A DNA stretch of 64,000 nucleotides. Origin: Alcanivorax sp. (GTDB taxonomy: Bacteria; Pseudomonadota; Gammaproteobacteria; Pseudomonadales; Alcanivoracaceae). Positions 27,389 through 36,734 of the stretch are shown here, in pieces. Numbering within the stretch: the stretch's first letter is position 1; each line of letters starts with the position of its first letter. The stretch lies in the NCBI RefSeq assembly GCF_002726155.1, contig NZ_PBSH01000004.1, positions 80,713-144,712 on the forward strand, given 5' to 3'. A program made the translations under genes and the position numbers. The notes under the pieces were generated by a model. It was given only the letters and a program-made list of their open reading frames with translations. It had not been told where the DNA came from and did no database searches.

Positions 27389-27553
27389 GTTTGCGCTTTA
27401 CCTTGCAGTGATTGCCATGGCATCTTGCCAGAAAACCGATAATGCTGTTAAGACAGCCTAACGAGCCAACTCGTCGTTTTACCGGCCGTGTGTTGCAGCC
27501 ATGCGACAGTGCGTCCGGACAGGGCACCACGCCCAGCTTACAGGGATAATGTT

Positions 27554-29215
27554 GTGAACCTTCTGCACACGGGTAAAGATCTACTGCGCATGAATGAGCT
27601 GGCGGCAATCCTGCTCAAATACGGGTTTGCCGACGTGATTCGGCGGCTGGGGCTTTCCACCCCGGTAGAGCATGCAGGCAAACTGGTTCGCAGTAGCATG
27701 AAGCCAGACATGCTGCGCATGGGCACCGCAGAACGCCTGCGTCACGCCATGGAAGAAATGGGCCCGACCTTCGTCAAGCTCGGCCAGGTGCTGGCAACCC
27801 GGGTGGACATGTTCCCCATGGACTGGATTGCCGAATTTGAAAAACTGCAAGACCAGGCCCAGGCAGTGCCATTCGAATCGCTTAAGAGCGACATCGAGTC
27901 GGCGTTGGGAAAACCCGTCGATGCTCTCTTCGCGCGAATTGATCCGAGCCCTATTGGTGTGGCCTCCATCGGTCAGGTGCATAGCGCGCTGACTCGTCGT
28001 GGTCAGAAAGTCGTACTGAAAGTTCAAAAGCCCGGCATTCGCGACAAAATTGATTCAGACCTGCGCTTACTTGATCAACTAGCAAAACTGGCCGCCGACA
28101 ATTCCGTTGAACTACGACGCTACCGCCCCGTGGAACTGGTGCGCGAATTCAAACGGTCGCTGACACGGGAACTGGATTTCACCATTGAAGGGCGTAACGC
28201 GGACCGTATCCGTAAAAACCTACGGCAGTTCAAATGGCTGCAGATTCCCAAAGTGTATTGGGACCTCTCTTCGCCAACCGTGCAAGTACAGCAACATGTC
28301 GAGGGCATTCCGGCAAAAGCCGTGGAACGTCTAAACGAAGCCGGGCTGGACCGGGAGTTAATCGCACGCCGAGGCGCACTGGCAGCCTGGAAAATGGCCC
28401 TGGAAGACGGCTTTTTCCATGCCGACCCGCACCCGGGAAACTTCATCATCATGCCGGGAAACCGGATTGCCATGCTGGATTTCGGCATGGTCGGCAAACT
28501 CAGCCACAGCCGCCGCGAACAAATTCTGCAAATTACCCGCGCAGTGGTACTGCGCGAAGCGGAACAGTGCGCTGGCGTCCTCTCCGGCTGGTCTGACGGC
28601 CAACCCATCAAGTTCGACCAGCTGGTGTCCGACGTAGAAGACGTGATCAGCCAGTACCACGGCGTGTCTATTTCCCAGTTGGACATCACCGCCCTGCTCA
28701 ACGACATCACCGCCCTGGTCCGCAATCACAACCTGGTCTTACCCAGCGATATCGCCCTGTTTATCAAGGCCATCATTACCCTTGAGGGCTTTGGCCGGCT
28801 GCTGAATCCGAATTTCGACCTGATGAGCGAAGCCGAGCCCCTGCTCAAACGCATGATCCGCACACGTTATTCCCCGGTGCGGCTCGCCAAAAGCCTGAGC
28901 CTTCGTGCACTCGACGTGGTCGACAAGGTTTATGCACCGCCACCGGTACCGGGCCAGGCCTCTCCCGGTGAGGCGGGCATTGATCCCCGGCATCTGGAAC
29001 GGTTGATCACGCGGATTGAACGTGGCCAGTACAGACAGGTCCAAACCCTGTTGGTGACTGGAGGATTGCTGGCCGGCGCCATCATGTTGAGCGGCCGGGT
29101 ACCCCCTGCCCCTTGGGGAATTTCGGTGTTTGGCTTTATTATCTTTCTCTCAAGTGCCGGCTGGGCTGGCTGGTTAATGTTCGTGTCCCGACGTTTCCTG
29201 CGGGAATGGGAGTAA
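27554..29215 (+). CDS. ABC1/UbiB-family atypical kinase with C-terminal membrane helices
   Basis: A 553-residue UbiB-type protein. FVKLGQVLATR is the KxGQ motif, GVASIGQVHSA the Ala-rich loop region, VVLKVQKPG the ATP-lysine strand, FHADPHPGNFII and LDFGMVGKL the catalytic and metal loops. Two C-terminal transmembrane helices follow (LLVTGGLLAGAIMLSG and WGISVFGFIIFLSSAGWAGW). Length and layout match UbiB, needed for ubiquinone synthesis, but it is not next to ubiE or ubiJ, so it may be a paralogue. The GTG at 27554, with AGGGA upstream, is preferred to the later ATG. It is followed 8 bases later by the M48 protease gene. Confidence 0.85.
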   Translation: MNLLHTGKDLLRMNELAAILLKYGFADVIRRLGLSTPVEHAGKLVRSSMKPDMLRMGTAERLRHAMEEMGPTFVKLGQVLATRVDMFPMDWIAEFEKLQDQAQAVPFESLKSDIESALGKPVDALFARIDPSPIGVASIGQVHSALTRRGQKVVLKVQKPGIRDKIDSDLRLLDQLAKLAADNSVELRRYRPVELVREFKRSLTRELDFTIEGRNADRIRKNLRQFKWLQIPKVYWDLSSPTVQVQQHVEGIPAKAVERLNEAGLDRELIARRGALAAWKMALEDGFFHADPHPGNFIIMPGNRIAMLDFGMVGKLSHSRREQILQITRAVVLREAEQCAGVLSGWSDGQPIKFDQLVSDVEDVISQYHGVSISQLDITALLNDITALVRNHNLVLPSDIALFIKAIITLEGFGRLLNPNFDLMSEAEPLLKRMIRTRYSPVRLAKSLSLRALDVVDKVYAPPPVPGQASPGEAGIDPRHLERLITRIERGQYRQVQTLLVTGGLLAGAIMLSGRVPPAPWGISVFGFIIFLSSAGWAGWLMFVSRRFLREWE

Positions 29216-29223
29216 AATAGACG

Positions 29224-30012
29224 ATGACGTTGCGTAAATTTCTCACCTTTGGCGTACTGGCCGGAAGCCTGGCTGCCTGTGCCACCTCGCCGCTGGGTCG
29301 CCAGCAGTTTCTGTTGTTGCCCGCCGACCAGATGGATGAAATGGGTGTCACCGCCTATTCCCAGATGAAAGAGGAGAAACCGCTAAGCAGCAGCCAGCAG
29401 CAGACGGCTTATGTCCGCTGTGTGACCACGGCGATCACCTCCACCCTGGATGGCTCCCAGCAATGGGAAGTCAACCTCTTCCAGGACGACAGTGCCAACG
29501 CCTTTGCTCTTCCCGGCGGCAAGATTGGAGTCAATACCGGCTTGCTGAAAGTGGCCAATAACCAGAGTCAGCTCGCCACCGTGATTGGCCATGAAATCGG
29601 CCATGTGCAGGCACAGCACTCCAACGAGCGCATGTCTCTGCAATACGCCACCCAGAGTGGCATGCAGGTGCTGGGCGCACTGGCTGGCGAAGACAGTGCC
29701 ACCAAGCAAGGCGTGCTGGCGGCCCTCGGGGTCGGTGCCGAGTATGGCCTGGCCTTGCCCTTCAGCCGCAAGCATGAAGCTGAAGCGGATATCATTGGGC
29801 TGCAGTTGATGGCTCAAGCCGGTTTTGACCCCAGGCAGAGTGTCTCCCTGTGGCAGAACATGAGTGCCAATAACGGCAACGAGCCACCGGAGTTCATGTC
29901 CACCCACCCCTCCAACAGCACCCGCATTAATGGCCTGGAAGCGCGCATCCCGGAAGTGATGCCGCTTTATAACCAGGCGAAAGCCGCGGGGCGGAACCCG
30001 CAGTGTGGGTAA
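29224..30012 (+). CDS. M48-family metalloprotease lipoprotein
   Basis: A 262-residue lipoprotein (MTLRKFLTFGVLAGSLAAC, Cys at 19), probably outer-membrane. The zinc site is VIGHEIGHVQAQHS (HExxH), with the third ligand in FSRKHEAEADIIG. NAFALPGGKIGVNTGLLK is the substrate-cleft motif of M48. It resembles LoiP/YcaL-type envelope proteases that cut misassembled outer-membrane proteins. It begins 8 bases after the UbiB-like gene and ends before a strong shared terminator. Confidence 0.9.
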   Translation: MTLRKFLTFGVLAGSLAACATSPLGRQQFLLLPADQMDEMGVTAYSQMKEEKPLSSSQQQTAYVRCVTTAITSTLDGSQQWEVNLFQDDSANAFALPGGKIGVNTGLLKVANNQSQLATVIGHEIGHVQAQHSNERMSLQYATQSGMQVLGALAGEDSATKQGVLAALGVGAEYGLALPFSRKHEAEADIIGLQLMAQAGFDPRQSVSLWQNMSANNGNEPPEFMSTHPSNSTRINGLEARIPEVMPLYNQAKAAGRNPQCG

Positions 30013-30057
30013 AGAATAGCGGCGAGCTGCTAGCAACGAGTAAAGAACAAGATCCAT

Positions 30058-30098
30058 AAAAGCAAAAAACGCAGCTCAAGGCTGCGTTTTTTGCTTTT
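30058..30098. terminator. Bidirectional terminator, M48 protease gene / nfuA
   Basis: AAAAGCAAAAAACGCAGC and GCTGCGTTTTTTGCTTTT form a perfect 18-bp stem with a 5-base loop, 45 bases after the M48 gene stop and 32 bases after the nfuA stop on the other strand. A short CTAGAAGCT direct repeat follows at 30100-30121. Confidence 0.9.
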
Positions 30099-30130
30099 TC
30101 TAGAAGCTAGAGACTAGAAGCTCATAGCTG

Positions 30131-30724
30131 TTAGCTGTAATACGCGTTATCCGTCACCGAGTGGTCGGTTTTATCACGCACCCCGGTGAGCTCAGGAATC
30201 CGCTCCTGCAGGGTTTTCTCTACACCGTCACGCAAGGTCACATCCACGACGGAACAGCCTTGGCAACCACCACCGAATTCCAGCACCGCCACATTATCCT
30301 CGGTGAGCTCGAGCAGCTGTACACTGCCCCCGTGCGCCGCGAGATTCGGGTTGATCTCCGCGTACAACACGTAATTGATCTTCTCTTCGATGGTGGCGTC
30401 TTCACTGATATCCGGCACCCGTGACTTGGGCGCGCGGAAGGTCAGCTGCCCACCCATGCTGTCTTTCTTGTAGTCGATAACCGCGTCTTCCAGGTAACGG
30501 ACGCTCTTACCCTCGATCCAGGCATGAAATCCTTCATAGTCGTAGCGAACATCGCTTTCTTCCTGTTCGCCCTCCGGGCAATAGGCCATACAGCATTCCG
30601 CGTGCGGGGTGCCGGGGCGCTCGACAAAGATACGCACACCAATCTCGGCCTGATCCTGCTTGCTCAGCAAGTCACGCAAGTAATCCTGGGCGGTTTCGGT
30701 AATGTCGATCAACTGCTCTGCCAT
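30131..30724 (-). CDS. nfuA: Fe/S biogenesis protein NfuA
   Basis: NfuA carries and delivers 4Fe-4S clusters to target enzymes, mainly under oxidative stress or iron shortage. The protein has the A-type carrier-like N-terminal domain (RIFVERPGTPHAECCMAYC) and the C-terminal NFU domain with the CxxC site FGGGCQGCSVVDVTL. The C-terminus HSVTDNAYYS resembles the Escherichia coli end. Two adjacent ATGs occur at 30727 and 30724; the second has the better spacing to AGGA, giving about 197 residues. It is convergent with the M48 protease gene. Confidence 0.93.
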   Translation of the reverse strand: MAEQLIDITETAQDYLRDLLSKQDQAEIGVRIFVERPGTPHAECCMAYCPEGEQEESDVRYDYEGFHAWIEGKSVRYLEDAVIDYKKDSMGGQLTFRAPKSRVPDISEDATIEEKINYVLYAEINPNLAAHGGSVQLLELTEDNVAVLEFGGGCQGCSVVDVTLRDGVEKTLQERIPELTGVRDKTDHSVTDNAYYS

Positions 30725-31000
30725 CATGATTCCTGGTCGGTATGAATGAGCCCATACGCAATAAAAGGCGCAATAGGTAAAGGCAGCGACGTGCGCCTGC
30801 CTCATTTCCTGACTATTTTAGTCAGGTACTCACCAGTTGCAATGGCGACACCACATACACAATTCAAGTCTGGTCCTGTGGTGCTGTCGCCAGGCGGCTG
30901 TCAGGAGTACAATATGCCACCCGGTGCCCCGCCCTGGCTCTACACACGGCGCGCCACAGACATCCAACGTTTAGCCTTCAGCCAAAACACAGGATTATTC

Positions 31001-31246
31001 ATGTCAGACCAACACCCCGCACAGGATCAGGCGCAGCAGCCGGATCACAGCAAGCCGACACTCTGGCAGACCATTCACAGCATTCTGGCCGGTTTGCTCG
31101 GTGTTCAAAGCAGCAAGAACCGCGAACGGGACTTTACCAAGGGCGATGCGGGCAACTTTATTGGTGTCTATGTGGTACTGGTTGCGGCCTTGGTGATCGG
31201 CATGGTGGTAACTGTGAATCTGGTGCTGGACGCGGCCGCTAAATAG
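31001..31246 (+). CDS. DUF2970 small membrane protein
   Basis: An 81-residue protein. A polar, Gln-rich N-terminus is followed by LWQTIHSILAGLLGVQSSKNRERDF, the DUF2970 core, and one C-terminal transmembrane helix (VYVVLVAALVIGMVVTVNLVL). Function is unknown. The ATG at 31001 has AGGAT upstream. DUF2970 genes often sit near cysI in pseudomonads and relatives; here cysI begins 133 bases downstream. That link is only positional. Confidence 0.75.
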   Translation: MSDQHPAQDQAQQPDHSKPTLWQTIHSILAGLLGVQSSKNRERDFTKGDAGNFIGVYVVLVAALVIGMVVTVNLVLDAAAK

Positions 31247-31379
31247 CTCTGTGTAATAGAGATATGCCAAGATATTTCTTTTCACTATAAGGGCGCTTTG
31301 CTAGAGTGCCGCTCTGCCCCCTCCGGGAGCAACGCTTACCTATTGAATTTTAAGCATTTAAGGACGGTGATACAGTCCC

Positions 31380-33026
31380 ATGTACGTCTATCAGGAATAC
31401 GATCAACGGTTGCTGGAAGAGCGGGTGGCGCAGTATCGCGACCAGACCCGCCGTTTTCTCGCCAATGAGCTCAGCGAAGACGAGTTTCTCGCCCTTCGCC
31501 TGCAAAACGGCCTCTACATTCAGCGTTATGCGCCCATGCTGCGTATTTCCGTTCCTTATGGCCTGTTGGCAAGCCGCCAGCTGCGCCGCCTGGCGCATAT
31601 CGTGCGGACCTATGACAAAGGCTTCTGCCATGTCAGCACCCGTCAGAACATCCAGCTGAACTGGCCTTCCGTTGAAGAAGTGCCGGATATTCTGGCGGAA
31701 CTGGCCGACGTACAGATGCATGCCATTCAGACCAGTGGTAACTGCATCCGCAATATCACCACCGACGAATTCGCCGGCGTTAATCCCAAAGAGATTGAAG
31801 ACCCACGCCCCTGGTGCGAAATCATTCGCCAGTGGTCCACGTTCAATCCGGAATTCGCCTACTTGCCGCGTAAATTCAAGATTGCCGTTAACGCCGTACC
31901 GGACGCTGACCCGGCCCTGATCGGTGTCCACGATATCGGTGTGCAACTGGTACACGGTGCCGACGGCGAAACCGGTTTCCAGGTATGGGCCGGCGGCGGC
32001 CTGGGCCGTACTCCCATGACCGGTGCGGTCATCGGTGAATTTGTTCCATGGCAGGATCTGCTCGCTTACCTCGAATCCATTCTGCGCGTCTACAACAAGT
32101 ACGGTAACCGCGACAACAAGTACAAGGCGCGTATCAAGATTCTGGTGAAAGCCCTCGGCGCGGAGAAATACCGCGAACTGGTGGAGCAGGAATTCGCCGA
32201 GCTGAAAGGCGGCGAGATGACCCTGACCGCCGAAGAAGTCGCACGCATCAAGGGCTGCTTCACCGCCCCGGATTACCAAAGCGCCGACACGGCCGCCCTG
32301 GACGCCAAACTGGCCGAAGACAAAGCATTCAGCCGCTGGTTCCACACCAATACCCGTGCGCACAAGCAGGCTGGCTACCGGGCCGTCACCCTGACGCTCA
32401 AGCGCACCGGTCGTGTACCCGGCGACATCAGCGACGAGCAACTGGAAGCGGTCGCCGACCTGGCAGACCAGTACAGCTTTGGCGAACTTCGTAACAGCCA
32501 CCAGCAGAACATGGTGCTGTCCGACGTTGCTGCCAACGATCTGTATGATCTGTGGAAAGCTCTGGATGCCCTCGGTTTTGCGACACCGAACCTGGGTCTG
32601 CTCACCGATATTGTGGCCTGCCCCGGTGGTGATCTGTGCGCGCTGGCAAATGCCAAGTCGATCCCCATTGCCGAATCCATTCAACGCCGTTTCGATGATG
32701 TGGATTACGTCCACGATCTGGGCCCGCTGGATTTGAATATTTCCGGCTGCATGAATGCCTGTGGCCACCACCACATCGGTCACATCGGCATCCTTGGTGT
32801 GGACAAGAAAGGCAAGGAATTCTACCAGGTTACTCTGGGTGGTCGCGGCGACAAACTGTCTCGCGTGGGCGAGAAAATGGGCCCCTCTTTCGAGTCCGAA
32901 GAAATCACCGATGTGGTAGAGAAAATCATCAAGCTCTACGTGGAAAAGCGTCTGGAGAACGAGCCGTTTATCGACACCTACGAGCGTATTGGCATGGACC
33001 CGTTCAAGGAGCGCATCTATGGGTAA
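31380..33026 (+). CDS. cysI: Sulfite reductase, siroheme/4Fe-4S hemoprotein (CysI type)
   Basis: This enzyme reduces sulfite to sulfide for cysteine synthesis. The 548-residue protein has the two-fold nitrite/sulfite-reductase layout. Cluster and siroheme ligands appear in IVACPGGDLCALANAKS and ISGCMNACGHHHIGH (paired CxxxxxC and CxxxC). CHVSTRQNIQLNW is the substrate-side motif in the N-terminal half. Pseudomonads use this single-gene type with an unlinked electron donor instead of CysJ. It overlaps the DUF934 gene by 8 bases. Control by CysB (7.6-8.5 kb) is expected but no site was verified. Confidence 0.92.
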   Translation: MYVYQEYDQRLLEERVAQYRDQTRRFLANELSEDEFLALRLQNGLYIQRYAPMLRISVPYGLLASRQLRRLAHIVRTYDKGFCHVSTRQNIQLNWPSVEEVPDILAELADVQMHAIQTSGNCIRNITTDEFAGVNPKEIEDPRPWCEIIRQWSTFNPEFAYLPRKFKIAVNAVPDADPALIGVHDIGVQLVHGADGETGFQVWAGGGLGRTPMTGAVIGEFVPWQDLLAYLESILRVYNKYGNRDNKYKARIKILVKALGAEKYRELVEQEFAELKGGEMTLTAEEVARIKGCFTAPDYQSADTAALDAKLAEDKAFSRWFHTNTRAHKQAGYRAVTLTLKRTGRVPGDISDEQLEAVADLADQYSFGELRNSHQQNMVLSDVAANDLYDLWKALDALGFATPNLGLLTDIVACPGGDLCALANAKSIPIAESIQRRFDDVDYVHDLGPLDLNISGCMNACGHHHIGHIGILGVDKKGKEFYQVTLGGRGDKLSRVGEKMGPSFESEEITDVVEKIIKLYVEKRLENEPFIDTYERIGMDPFKERIYG

Positions 33027-33507
33027 GGTAATCATTGATGGCGCCATCGTGGACAACCAGTGGCAACGCCTTGAAGGTGATGCTCTGGAGGCAGAGTTGC
33101 CCGGCGGCAAGATCATTGTGCCGCTGGCCTACTGGCAGGCCCACCGTGATGCGCTACTTACTCGTGGCGATGTGGCCGTGTGGCTGGCGCCGGGCGAAGA
33201 ACCGAAAGACCTGGAAGACGACCTGGCAGCCCTGCCCTTGGTCGCCATCCACTTCCCGGCGTTCAAAGACGGCCGCGGGTATTCCTATGCGCGCGAGCTG
33301 CGCACCCGTTACAACTTCAAGGGTGAAGTTCGCGCCACCGGGGATGTGCTCCGTGACCAGCTCTTCTACATGACCCGTTGCGGCTTCAACGCGTTCGAAG
33401 TGCGCGAAGACCGCAGCATCGAAGAAGCACTGGAAGGTTTGAAAGATTTCAGCGTCACCTATCAAGGGGACGTCAACGAACCGCGCCCTCTATATCGGCG
33501 CGGTTAG
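33019..33507 (+). CDS. DUF934 protein, CysI partner
   Basis: A 162-residue DUF934 protein, regularly found directly after cysI in pseudomonads and relatives and thought to help sulfite reductase. Seen are IIVPLAYWQAHRDAL, LVAIHFPAFKDGRGYSYARELRTRY and GDVLRDQLFYMTRCGFNAFEVRED, the family core. There is no cofactor motif. The ATG at 33019 is preceded by AAGGAG inside the cysI end. The 8-base overlap argues for coupled translation with cysI. A terminator follows 25 bases after the stop. Confidence 0.88.
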   Translation: MGKVIIDGAIVDNQWQRLEGDALEAELPGGKIIVPLAYWQAHRDALLTRGDVAVWLAPGEEPKDLEDDLAALPLVAIHFPAFKDGRGYSYARELRTRYNFKGEVRATGDVLRDQLFYMTRCGFNAFEVREDRSIEEALEGLKDFSVTYQGDVNEPRPLYRRG

Positions 33508-33531
33508 ATTTTAAACCGCTTCGGGCACCAT

Positions 33532-33569
33532 GAAAACGCCGCTGCCGCTTTACAGCCAGCGGCGTTTTC
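33532..33569. terminator. Bidirectional terminator, DUF934 gene / zntB
   Basis: GAAAACGCCGCTG and CAGCGGCGTTTTC form a perfect 13-bp stem with a 12-base loop. It lies just past the DUF934 stop and overlaps the last codons of the convergent zntB gene. Confidence 0.8.
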
Positions 33570-34506
33570 GCATCCATACCAGCACCCCCACACTGATTAC
33601 CCCAATCCCTGCTGTAAACCACCAGAAACCCGCAGGGTCTTCAACACCAGGAAGGCCTCCCACGTTGATGCCGAACAGGCCAGTAAGAAAGCCCAACGGC
33701 AAAAACAACGCGGAGATCATCGCCAGCAGATACATGCGATCGTTGATGGCTTCGTTCTGCACGGAGAAAACTTCTTCCTGCAACAAGGTCGCATGCTCAC
33801 GGGCCGCATCCAGATCTTCCAGCAGACGCTGTAGACGGTCCCCCGCTTCGCGAAGCAGCAAGGCATCACCTCCGGTGAACATGGCTTCGTTCTGCAATTT
33901 GATCAGCGCTTCCCGTTGCGGCGCGAAGAAGCGGCGCAACGTGATAGAACGGCGGCGAATCTGGCTGAGGCGCGGGGTCAGGCTAATGGTTGGGGCCTCC
34001 TCGATGGACAACGCACAATCTTCCACCTCAGACTCCAGGCTTTCGATCACGTCTTCCATTCGCCAGATCAATTGATCAACCAGCCGGGTCACCAGCCCTG
34101 GAATAGCAACCACCCCCTCGCCAGCATCGAGTTCTTCCTGCACGGTCACCAGCGACAGCAGCGTTCGCTTCTGAGTGCTGATCAAGCCTTGAGGCCCGAC
34201 CCACAACCGCAAGGCGATCATGTCTTCGGGCCTCGCGCCTGGATGCAAATTGACCCCGCGCAGATACACCAGCAGGCCACCCGCTACTTCTGTGGCACGC
34301 GGTCGCGTTTCCGTGGCGGTGAGCGCCGTAATAACCATTGCCGGAATGGACTGCTGTTCAAGCCACTGTTCGCTTTGTGGCTGCGTATAGTCCAGATGCA
34401 CCCAGTATGGGGATGTTTCGGATAACCGCGCCTGCGCATCAAAACCGGTAGCGCCACCCTGCCCATCCAGTGTCAGGGCTATTTTAAGCCAGTGAGATTC
34501 GTTCAT
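33550..34506 (-). CDS. zntB: ZntB, CorA-family zinc transporter
   Basis: A 318-residue inner-membrane transporter of the CorA superfamily. The large cytoplasmic N-terminal domain is followed by a long helix (residues about 130-260) and two C-terminal transmembrane helices (MYLLAMISALFLPLGFLTGL and WWFTAGIGVISVGVLVWM). The loop between them carries GINVGGLPG, the GIN form typical of ZntB rather than the GMN of CorA magnesium channels. ZntB moves zinc, probably by proton-coupled uptake. I take the ATG at 34506, with AAGGA upstream; a GTG five codons earlier is possible. Confidence 0.85.
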   Translation of the reverse strand: MNESHWLKIALTLDGQGGATGFDAQARLSETSPYWVHLDYTQPQSEQWLEQQSIPAMVITALTATETRPRATEVAGGLLVYLRGVNLHPGARPEDMIALRLWVGPQGLISTQKRTLLSLVTVQEELDAGEGVVAIPGLVTRLVDQLIWRMEDVIESLESEVEDCALSIEEAPTISLTPRLSQIRRRSITLRRFFAPQREALIKLQNEAMFTGGDALLLREAGDRLQRLLEDLDAAREHATLLQEEVFSVQNEAINDRMYLLAMISALFLPLGFLTGLFGINVGGLPGVEDPAGFWWFTAGIGVISVGVLVWMRKRRWL

Positions 34507-34587
34507 AAGCGTCCTTTTCACTCACCACTGCATAACATATTGCCACGCTACACAGCATGCGTTAGCGGACAAAAGCGCACAAATAAA

Positions 34588-34610
34588 AAAGCGCGGATAA
34601 ACCGCGCTTT
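34588..34610 (-). terminator. Intrinsic terminator after the acuI-type gene
   Basis: AAAGCGCGG and CCGCGCTTT form a 9-bp stem with a 5-base loop. On the minus strand it is followed by a T run, 32 bases after the stop of the oxidoreductase gene and 82 bases before zntB. Confidence 0.8.
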
Positions 34611-34641
34611 TACGTTCTGTCTGGCCTGCTCTAGTCAGTCG

Positions 34642-35634
34642 CTATTGCGGGAGTTTCACGACAACCCGTCCACGAACGCCCCCGGCAAGAATGCGATCCA
34701 CCCACTCGACCACACCGCCAAGATCCGTTTCATCGGCTTCAAGAAGCGCCAGGTTCTTCGGCATCCACTCATCGGCCAACAGTTGCCACATTTGCTGCTT
34801 GATCTCACAGGGCAGCTCAACGCTGTCGACACCCAGCAGATTGACACCGCGCAGAATAAACGGAAAAACCGTCATCTCCAGTTTTGGCGAACCTGCAAGC
34901 CCGCAGCAAGTAGCACTGCCACCGTACTTGAGCCCCTTGAGGGCAGCAGCGAGCATTTCACCACCGACACAATCCACCGCACCGGCCCATTGCTCTTTGG
35001 CCATCGGTTTGGCCGCACTGTCCAGGAAAGTTTGGCGATCTATGATCCGTGCAGCCCCCAGATCCGTGAGCCATGCGCTGGCATCCGCCTTACCGCTGAC
35101 GGCAACCACTTCAAATCCCAGCTTGGCCAGAATTGCCACGCAGACACTGCCCACGCCGCCAGTCGCTCCCGTCACTACTACCGGTCCCTGATCCGGATTA
35201 ACGCCCGTATCAAGCAGCGACTCAACGCTCAGTGCTGCCGTTAACCCAGCGGTGCCCAAGAGCATGGCATCACGAGGCGCCAGGCCATCCGGCAGCGGCA
35301 CCAGCCATTCAGCAGGCACGCGGATATACTCTGCGTAGCCGCCATCAGTGTTCATACCCAGGTCGTAACCCGTGCAAATCACCGCATCGCCCACACTAAA
35401 AGGACCATCGCTGGCCTCTTCCACCACGCCGACGGCATCAATGCCTGGCGTATGCGGAAACTGACGGGTGACCCCCTTGTTGCCGGTGGCTGACAGCGCA
35501 TCCTTGTAGTTCAGTGACGACCACTGCACCCGTACCAATACACCACCTTCGCCCAATTCGCTCAGCTCGCGCTCTACCAGCGAGTTGCTATAGCCGGTAT
35601 CAGTCTCGCGGGTTTGTAATGCCTGAAATCTCAT
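34642..35634 (-). CDS. acuI: YhdH/AcuI-type NADPH quinone/acrylyl-CoA reductase
   Basis: A 330-residue zinc-independent medium-chain dehydrogenase. Features are SSLNYKDALSATG, FPHTPGIDAVGVV, the nucleotide-binding VVVTGATGGVGSVCVAIL (about residues 152-169) and SGKADASAWLTDLGA, all typical of the YhdH/AcuI group. AcuI reduces acrylyl-CoA to propionyl-CoA, protecting cells from acrylate made during DMSP breakdown. In a marine bacterium that role is plausible, but no DMSP lyase or related gene is nearby, so the substrate remains open. It starts 47 bases from the sohB end on the same strand. Confidence 0.82.
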   Translation of the reverse strand: MRFQALQTRETDTGYSNSLVERELSELGEGGVLVRVQWSSLNYKDALSATGNKGVTRQFPHTPGIDAVGVVEEASDGPFSVGDAVICTGYDLGMNTDGGYAEYIRVPAEWLVPLPDGLAPRDAMLLGTAGLTAALSVESLLDTGVNPDQGPVVVTGATGGVGSVCVAILAKLGFEVVAVSGKADASAWLTDLGAARIIDRQTFLDSAAKPMAKEQWAGAVDCVGGEMLAAALKGLKYGGSATCCGLAGSPKLEMTVFPFILRGVNLLGVDSVELPCEIKQQMWQLLADEWMPKNLALLEADETDLGGVVEWVDRILAGGVRGRVVVKLPQ

Positions 35635-35681
35635 GGGCTACTCCTCTGCGGTGTTGGGTAAAGTGTTGGGTAGAAGCCAGG

Positions 35682-36734
35682 TTAATGAATCTGGCGCTGA
35701 CTACCTCGATGCCAGAATTTCTCCAGCACTCTGTGTACAGTCGCCTCCAAGGAAAAACCGAGCTTCTCACCCAGCTTGCGTTTGGCTTCCCACTGTACCT
35801 GGTAGAGCGTTTGGCTGTCTTTGCGCAGTTGTAACAGCTCATCACTGGTCATGATTTCATCAACCAGGCCCAGTTCCTTTGCTTGGGTGCCGAACCAGTG
35901 CTCACCAGTAGCCACCTTGTCCAGATCCAGGCCACGGCGGTTGTCACGGACAAATCCCTTGAACAACTGATGGGTATCTTCCAGCTCTTCCTGAAACTTG
36001 GCCCGGCCTTTTTCGGTATTTTCACCCAGCATGGTCATGGTGCGTTTGTATTCACCGGCGGTCATCAGCTCCACATCAATATCGTTTTTCTTGAGCAAAC
36101 GATGGAAATTCGGGATCTGCGCGACCACACCAATAGAGCCGATAATCGCAAAAGGCGCTGCCACAATACGATCCGCAATGCAGGCCATCATATAACCCCC
36201 GCTGGCGGCCACCTGATCCACAGCGATGGTCAGCTTGATCCCCTGATTGCGAATTCGACGCAGTTGTGAGGATGCCAGCCCATAGCTGTGCACCAAACCA
36301 CCGGGGCTTTCCAGCCGCACCAGCACTTCGTCATCCTGGCTGGCGACCTGCAGAACGGCGGTAATTTCACGGCGCAGGTGATCTACACCGCTTGCCTGAA
36401 CGTCGCCATTGAAATCGAGCACAAACAGACGCGGCAGGATCTTGTCCTCAGTGCCGGCTTTCTTCTTCTGTTTAGCCTCAAGCTTTTCCTGTTTGCGCTT
36501 GGCCTTGTCGGCCTTTTTACGCTGAGCCTCAGGAATGATTTCCGCTTCCAGGGACTCCTTCAGGTCATCGAACTCATCATTGAGATGGCGAACTTTCAAT
36601 TCGCCATCTTGATCGCCCTTGCCGCGATTACGCGACGCTGCCGCCGCAATGCCGCCCAAAATAAACAAAATCGCCACTACAAGGGTGGCGACTTTGGCCA
36701 GAAACATGCCGTATTCCATTAAAAACGCGATCAC
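35682..36734 (-). CDS. sohB: SohB inner-membrane serine protease
   Basis: A 350-residue signal-peptide-peptidase-like S49 protease. One or two N-terminal hydrophobic segments (residues about 8-30, VATLVVAILFILGGIAAAAS) are followed by a Lys-rich charged stretch (about 75-95). The protease domain contains RLESPGGLVHSYG, the nucleophile motif VAASGGYMMACIADRI (Ser) and the Lys in GEYKRTMTMLG. Its domain faces the periplasm. It probably degrades misfolded or leftover membrane peptides. The gene lies alone between the acuI-type gene and the membrane-protein gene at 36.9 kb. Confidence 0.9.
   Translation of the reverse strand: MIAFLMEYGMFLAKVATLVVAILFILGGIAAAASRNRGKGDQDGELKVRHLNDEFDDLKESLEAEIIPEAQRKKADKAKRKQEKLEAKQKKKAGTEDKILPRLFVLDFNGDVQASGVDHLRREITAVLQVASQDDEVLVRLESPGGLVHSYGLASSQLRRIRNQGIKLTIAVDQVAASGGYMMACIADRIVAAPFAIIGSIGVVAQIPNFHRLLKKNDIDVELMTAGEYKRTMTMLGENTEKGRAKFQEELEDTHQLFKGFVRDNRRGLDLDKVATGEHWFGTQAKELGLVDEIMTSDELLQLRKDSQTLYQVQWEAKRKLGEKLGFSLEATVHRVLEKFWHRGSQRQIH

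Noticed and set aside
30099..30137. CTAGAAGCT short direct repeats near nfuA
   Set aside because: Only two full copies in low-complexity DNA beside a terminator; too little to call a functional element.
31350..33116. 588-residue open frame antisense to cysI
   Set aside because: It mirrors a highly conserved enzyme gene and has no recognisable domain or ribosome site; long antisense frames are common opposite GC-rich genes.
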